Source of the DNA: Janibacter cremeus
GTDB taxonomy: Bacteria; Actinomycetota; Actinomycetes; Actinomycetales; Dermatophilaceae
Length of the DNA: 64,000 bases
Assembly (NCBI RefSeq): GCF_029395675.1
Contig: NZ_CP115184.1
Coordinates: 2,666,001-2,730,000 of the forward strand
Direction: 5' to 3'
Shown: one piece after another, positions 60,622 through 64,000 of the stretch
How positions within the stretch are numbered: the first letter of the stretch is position 1
Layout of the letters: every line of letters begins with the position of its first letter
Program-made: the position numbers and the translations under genes
Notes under the pieces: generated by a model
Told to the model about the DNA's origin: nothing
The model's input: the letters and a program-made list of their open reading frames with translations, nothing else
Database searches by the model: none

Positions 60622-61494
60622 ATGAGCTACCAGCCACCGCCACCGCCACCTCCGGGCGGGCCCGGCCAGCCACCTCCTTCTGGTGGGTACGGAGGACTGC
60701 CCTACCCGCCGCCAGGTGGCTACGGCGGTCAGCCGCCGGGTGGCTATGGCGGTCAGCCGCCGGGTGGTTACGGCGGTCAGCCGCCCGGGTGGGGCGGCGT
60801 CCCGAGCTCCTACAGCCCCCTCGAGGCGCTGACCTACGGCTGGCGGACGTTCACCCAGAACCTCGGGCCCTTCCTCGGGATGACGGTGCTGCTGGGCGTC
60901 ATCTCCCTCGGGTTCTCCTTCGGCTCCGAGCTCCTGCTGGAGACCGGTCCGATCGTCCCGGGCTCGACCGACCCGTTCACCGGTGAGCCGACCGAGGTGC
61001 GCGACCCGGGGATCGGCGCGATCGCGGCCAGCGGCGTCCTGAGCATCATCAGCGCGATCGTCCAGTTCGTCATCGCCGCTGCCCTGATCCGTGCCGCGCT
61101 CGACGTGGTCGACACGGGGAGCGCGAGCATCGGCACGATGTTCACCCGGATCCCGTGGCTGCACATGGTGCTGGCAGCGATCCTCGTCGCCCTGGTGACC
61201 CTGGTCGGGATCATCCTGTGCATCATCCCGGGCATCATCGCCGCGTTCCTGCTGTCATTCACCAACTTCGCCGTCGTGGACGGCAGCTCGGCCACGGACG
61301 CGATGGGGGCGAGCTTCAGGTTCACCAAGGCCAATGTCGGTCCGGTGCTGCTGCTCTTCCTGGTCTTCCTCGGCCTCGGGATCCTGTCGCTGTGCACCCT
61401 CGGTCTCGGCTTCCTCGTCCTGATCCCGGTGGGCTATCTCGCCGTGGCCTACACCTGGCGGGTGCTGCAGGGGCGCCACCCCGTCGCTGCCTGA
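60622..61494 (+). CDS. Membrane protein with a Pro/Gly/Tyr/Gln-rich N-terminus
   Basis: 290 aa. Residues 1-65 are low complexity: PPPPPPPGGPGQPPP, then three GGYGGQPP repeats. From 68 (SPLEALTYGWRTFTQNLGPFLGMTV) a glycerophosphodiester-phosphodiesterase-membrane/DUF975-like domain has about five membrane segments, with VGIILCIIPGIIAAFLLSF and FTKANVGPVLLLFLVFLGLG. The soluble head is probably disordered. No enzymatic motif. Confidence 0.7.
   Translation: MSYQPPPPPPPGGPGQPPPSGGYGGLPYPPPGGYGGQPPGGYGGQPPGGYGGQPPGWGGVPSSYSPLEALTYGWRTFTQNLGPFLGMTVLLGVISLGFSFGSELLLETGPIVPGSTDPFTGEPTEVRDPGIGAIAASGVLSIISAIVQFVIAAALIRAALDVVDTGSASIGTMFTRIPWLHMVLAAILVALVTLVGIILCIIPGIIAAFLLSFTNFAVVDGSSATDAMGASFRFTKANVGPVLLLFLVFLGLGILSLCTLGLGFLVLIPVGYLAVAYTWRVLQGRHPVAA
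60715..60786 (+). repeat. Three 24-bp tandem repeats in frame
   Basis: Units start at 60715, 60739 and 60763 and encode GGYGGQPP each time, with a few synonymous changes. Part of the membrane protein's low-complexity head. Confidence 0.8.
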
Positions 61495-61501
61495 CCCGGG
61501 C

Positions 61502-61588
61502 CCGCACCACCTTGGGGTAACGCGCGTAGATGCCGCACGACCCCAGGGAAATGCGGGCTACGGGCGCACGACCCCAGGGAAGTGCGGT
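61502..61588. terminator. Convergent region with repeated pairing arms
   Basis: CGCACGACCCCAGGGAA occurs at 61535-61551 and 61566-61582. The stretch 61502-61518 (CCCGCACCACCTTGGGG) can pair, with about four mismatches, with 61542-61558, and likewise with the second copy. Lies between the convergent membrane-protein and methyltransferase genes. Confidence 0.4.
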
Positions 61589-61591
61589 GGT

Positions 61592-62200
61592 TCAGTGGCC
61601 CAGGATCGCCACGATGTAGTCGCCGTCCTCGGCGAAGGGCTCGAGAGCCCACCCACCGAGGAGGACCTGCTCGGTGAGTCCCGCCTCGGCCGCGTCGGCC
61701 CGGAAGTCCGCGAAGTCGTAGCCGCGCCCCGCGCCGAACCCGATGACCACGCGCCCGTCCTCGGCCAGGTGCTCGGCGAAGCCGGCGAGGACGTCCCCGC
61801 GGGTGCTCGGCGCGAGGAAGGTCATGACATTGCCGGCCGAGACGATCACGTCGAAGAGCCGGCGCTCACCCCCAACGCCTCGCACGTCGAGGACAGCGAG
61901 GTCACTGACCAGCCACTCGGGACCGGGGTGGTCCTCCTTCGCCGCGGTGATGAGGGCGGGGTCGACGTCGGCGCCGGTGACCTCGTGGCCCAGCTCGTGG
62001 AGTCGGCCACCGACCCGGCCGGGGCCGCAGCCGGCATCGAGGACGCGCGCACCACGCGGGGCCATCGTGTCGACGAGGCGGGCCTCGCCGTGCAGGTCGT
62101 CCCCGCGGGCGGCCATCGCCCGGAAGCGCTCGATGTACCACGTCGAGTGGTTCGGATCCTCTGCGACCTTGCGCATCCACTGGCTCGTCTCAGGCACCAT
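61592..62200 (-). CDS. Class I SAM-dependent methyltransferase
   Basis: 202 aa. Motif I RVLDAGCGPGRVGGRLHELG, acidic VTGADVDPALI, and motif for SAM contact VIVSAGNVMTFLAPSTRG. The acceptor is unknown. TATCGT (62207-62212, reverse strand) lies 6 nt before the ATG, so it is probably leaderless. Confidence 0.87.
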   Translation of the reverse strand: MVPETSQWMRKVAEDPNHSTWYIERFRAMAARGDDLHGEARLVDTMAPRGARVLDAGCGPGRVGGRLHELGHEVTGADVDPALITAAKEDHPGPEWLVSDLAVLDVRGVGGERRLFDVIVSAGNVMTFLAPSTRGDVLAGFAEHLAEDGRVVIGFGAGRGYDFADFRADAAEAGLTEQVLLGGWALEPFAEDGDYIVAILGH

Positions 62201-62251
62201 GCACCCACGATAGGCGTGAGGTCCTCGCCGCCCGACGGCGCGCCGGAGTGG

Positions 62252-62288
62252 GCACGCCACCGGCCGATGCAGGCGGCCGGTGGCGTGC
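62252..62288 (-). terminator. Hairpin terminator after the ric gene
   Basis: Perfect 14-bp arms GCACGCCACCGGCC (62252-62265) / GGCCGGTGGCGTGC (62275-62288) with a 9-nt loop; the downstream arm ends 5 nt before the ric stop codon (62293). Confidence 0.65.
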
Positions 62289-62292
62289 GGTC

Positions 62293-63000
62293 TCACGCCC
62301 CACGGAGTCGTTCGTGCATCTCCAGGACCCGGGGGAAGAGCAGGTTGTTCTCCTTGTGGACGTGCTCGTGCACGTCGTGCTCCAGCTCGGCCAGGCCGGT
62401 GAGCATCGCGCGGTAGGAGTTGCAGGCGTCCTGCGGTGGGGTGTGGCCATCCGTCAGCTCGTGGATCCGGGAGAGCAGGTCGCCGACGACGTCGTGCTCC
62501 GCGATGAGCTCGCGCAGCGCATCGGAGAAGTCGCCGGAGGAGAGTCGGACGGGGGCCTGCGTCTTCTCCAGGCGGCTGATGGCCGGGAAGATCACCCGCT
62601 CCTCGCGCGTCATGTGCGGCTCGAGCTCGGCGACCACGCGGCCGTAGAGCTCCTTGACCACGGCGAGCTCCGGGTGGCGCTCCCTGTGCACCCCGGCGAC
62701 CTTGTCGACGAGCGCCTGCAGCCGCGGCATCTCCTCCCAGGTGTAGGCGTGGTGCGTGTCGACGATGTCGTGGGCGAGCGCGGCCATCTCGAGGTCACCG
62801 GCGACGACGGCCGGCGGCTCGCCGGGCAGGTCCAGGCGCGCGCTGATGTCGGCGAGGTCGAGGCCGGCCGTGCGGGCGGCCTCCTCGAGCGGGCGCTGCC
62901 CGTTGCAGCAGTAGTCGAGGCCGAGCTGCTCGAGCACGCGGCTGCGGCGGGGGTCCTCGGCGACCAGGTCACCGAGGGTTGCGGTGGTGGCGACGGCCAT
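62293..63000 (-). CDS. ric: Ric-type iron-sulfur cluster repair di-iron protein
   Basis: 235 aa. The N-terminal DUF542 part has LDYCCNGQRPLEEAAR (Cys pair) and the C-terminal hemerythrin-like four-helix bundle has the His/Glu ligands in DIVDTHHAYTWEEMPRL, PHMTREERVIFPAI, AEHDVVGDLL and ELEHDVHEHVHKENNLLFPR. It repairs Fe-S clusters damaged by NO or peroxide. Operon with the Rrf2 regulator, 27 bases upstream. Confidence 0.92.
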   Translation of the reverse strand: MAVATTATLGDLVAEDPRRSRVLEQLGLDYCCNGQRPLEEAARTAGLDLADISARLDLPGEPPAVVAGDLEMAALAHDIVDTHHAYTWEEMPRLQALVDKVAGVHRERHPELAVVKELYGRVVAELEPHMTREERVIFPAISRLEKTQAPVRLSSGDFSDALRELIAEHDVVGDLLSRIHELTDGHTPPQDACNSYRAMLTGLAELEHDVHEHVHKENNLLFPRVLEMHERLRGA

Positions 63001-63027
63001 GTCCGTTGTCCCTTCGTGGTCGGGGCC

Positions 63028-63438
63028 TCACGATGTGCCCCTGCGGTGGACGTCGACCGCCGGGGTGGCGGCCAGCGTGGTGGTGAGTGTGGTGCGGGCG
63101 CGGGTCCACGCCTCGTGCAGGGCGCAGGTGCGCCCGTGGCCGCAGGCTCGGTCCTCGGCGACGCAGCGTCCGTTGGCGGTCGGTCCGTCGACCGCCTCGA
63201 TGACGTCGAGCACGCTGGCGTGTGCCGCGGAGTCGGTGAGGGAGTACCCGCCGGTCGGGCCGGGGGTGGAGCGGACCCAGCCGGCCTTGACGAGTGGGCC
63301 CACCACCTGGGCGACGAAGCCGGGGGTGGCGTCCAGCGCCTCGCCCAGCTCGGGGGCCTTGAGTCGGGCATCCCTCGGCGACAGGGCCGCGATCGCCTGC
63401 ACGGCCAGCTCGGCCCGGCGCGTGACCTCTAGTCTCAT
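63028..63438 (-). CDS. nsrR: Rrf2-family NsrR-type regulator
   Basis: 136 aa. Winged helix MRLEVTRRAELAVQAIAAL and ALDATPGFVAQVVGPLVKAGWV, followed by VDGPTANGRC, AEDRAC and HGRTCALHEAW with three Cys spaced C-x6-C-x5-C for an Fe-S cluster, as in NsrR. Neighbouring ric supports an NO sensor. TAGTCT (63445-63450, reverse strand) is 6 nt from the ATG (leaderless). IscR is the alternative but lacks isc neighbours here. Confidence 0.82.
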   Translation of the reverse strand: MRLEVTRRAELAVQAIAALSPRDARLKAPELGEALDATPGFVAQVVGPLVKAGWVRSTPGPTGGYSLTDSAAHASVLDVIEAVDGPTANGRCVAEDRACGHGRTCALHEAWTRARTTLTTTLAATPAVDVHRRGTS

Positions 63439-63450
63439 AGTGACAGACTA
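63430..63450. promoter_or_regulatory. Dyad over the nsrR start and -10
   Basis: TAGTCT (63430-63435) and AGACTA (63445-63450) form an inverted repeat with a 9-nt centre. It spans the nsrR start codon and its TAGTCT hexamer, the position expected for autorepression. Confidence 0.45.
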
Positions 63451-63455
63451 ATAGA

Positions 63456-64000
63456 TTATTCGGGAGGCGGGAAGAGCGCCTCCTCGACGGTGCTCCCGGC
63501 AACGGGCGTGCGCGCCCCGGACCGTCCCAGCGGCCACTCGTGCAGCACGCGGCACCGGCCGGACTCCCACCACGCGAGCTGCAGCTGCGTGAGCGTGCAC
63601 GTCGCCGGCACCACGTCACCGAGCAGCGCACGGGTGCTCTCGAGGGAGACCGTCGCCGAGGCCGCGTCCAGCGTCAGGTGCGGATCGACGCGGGGGCCGA
63701 ACCTCCCTTCGTACGGCGGGAAGTCCGGGAAGGCCGCGACCAGGGCCTCGGTCAGGTCACGCAGGGGGCCGTCCGGCTCGGGCCGCAGGTGGATGATGCC
63801 GTTCGGGAACTGCCCGAGGTCGGCCAGCCGGATCGTCATCGGCGCGCTCGCTGCCGCGATCCGTCCCACCTCGGCCAGGTCGCTCGCCGACGGCGCAGGG
63901 GCGAAGGGGGCCAGGGCCGTCACGTGCGCGTGGCCGAATCGCGGGTCGGCGGAGACGAACCCGGCGTCGTAGGAGCGGGTGCGCTCGCGGACCCAGGCCT
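63456..64000 (-). CDS. 2'-5' RNA ligase-like 2H phosphoesterase, 3' part
   Basis: The frame stays open to the right edge, so the gene starts beyond 64000; 181 codons are visible. Two HxT motifs define the 2H superfamily: HAHVTALAPF near the N-terminal side and DPHLTLDAAS near the middle. Upstream residues AWVRERTRSYDAGFV also fit the family. It hydrolyses or ligates cyclic/2'-5' phosphodiesters. Starting at the GTG at 63923 would delete the first HxT motif. Confidence 0.82.
   Translation of the reverse strand, partial: AWVRERTRSYDAGFVSADPRFGHAHVTALAPFAPAPSASDLAEVGRIAAASAPMTIRLADLGQFPNGIIHLRPEPDGPLRDLTEALVAAFPDFPPYEGRFGPRVDPHLTLDAASATVSLESTRALLGDVVPATCTLTQLQLAWWESGRCRVLHEWPLGRSGARTPVAGSTVEEALFPPPE

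Noticed and set aside
58625..60625. A 666-codon plus-strand frame opposite the symporter
   Set aside because: Low-complexity Glu/Arg/Gly composition, no motifs, and covers a clear minus-strand SSS transporter.
60715..60786. Regular short repeats that could suggest a CRISPR array
   Set aside because: Units are contiguous without spacers and translate in frame as GGYGGQPP; no cas genes are present.
1..64000. Prophage, IS elements, rRNA genes or integrative elements
   Set aside because: No transposase, integrase, phage structural gene or rRNA signature is found; the repeats seen have no coding capacity.

Overview
This 64 kb window is chromosomal DNA from a very G+C-rich actinobacterium. The evidence is near-exclusive use of G/C at third codon positions, many GTG starts, a WhiB protein, a DUF5926 protein and an FHA/PstP signalling cluster. 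Gene content and style would fit Intrasporangiaceae/Dermatophilaceae (Janibacter-like), but that placement is inference. The order pstP-fhaB-fhaA-tRNA-Leu at the left edge resembles the origin-proximal region of many actinobacteria, so the window probably starts near oriC. There are no prophages, IS elements, CRISPR arrays or rRNA genes; the only decay is a MerR/DUF4188 remnant at 1.7-2.3 kb.

Layout. 0-2.5 kb: partial pstP, fhaB, fhaA, two gene remnants, tRNA-Leu(CAG). 2.8-8.6 kb: a YeeE/YedE sulfur transporter, flavohemoprotein Hmp behind a strong palindrome, DoxX, a crotonase, NYN and YrhK proteins, a 43-aa Cys-rich protein and a TetR regulator. 8.7-14.2 kb: a fatty-acid oxidation run (thiolase, FadB-like protein, short CoA transferase, acyl-CoA dehydrogenase). 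14.1-16.0 kb: an ArsR-MFS pair. 16.2-22.6 kb: an ATP-grasp/alpha-E fusion with a transglutaminase, then a patatin-acyltransferase-hydrolase operon. 22.6-30 kb: YceI, PheA, DUF4446, DUF5926, an RsbW-like ATPase, RsgA, DUF421, a pirin and a pseudouridine synthase. 30-36.9 kb: a MarR-DHA2 efflux pair, VOC, SDR, a PNPOx-like protein coupled to WhiB, a lipid kinase and a YVTN propeller. 37-42.6 kb: a TetR-ABC exporter operon, a MobA-like transferase and an MFS exporter. 42.7-55.7 kb: redox and beta-oxidation enzymes, including a CE1758/CE1759 flavin pair, an MTHFR-like protein, two SDR/crotonase/thiolase units and a zinc alcohol dehydrogenase. 55.7-60.3 kb: a divergent Nramp operon and a sodium:solute symporter with its small subunit. 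60.6-64 kb: a repeat-bearing membrane protein, a methyltransferase, an NsrR-type regulator with a Ric repair protein, and a partial 2H phosphoesterase.

Themes. Lipid and acyl-CoA catabolism recurs in three places. Nitrosative-stress functions sit at both ends (hmp; nsrR-ric). Efflux pumps lie beside their own repressors. At the DNA level I see four unusual layers. (1) The 9-mer CGAAGGGGG occurs at least 31 times on both strands. (2) An 86-bp palindromic element occurs twice, each time in a regulator-gene divergent intergenic region. (3) A 24-bp repeat occurs three times. (4) Long-armed palindromes without T-runs close many genes. About 23 genes appear leaderless, with a TANNNT-like hexamer 6-7 nt before the start codon.
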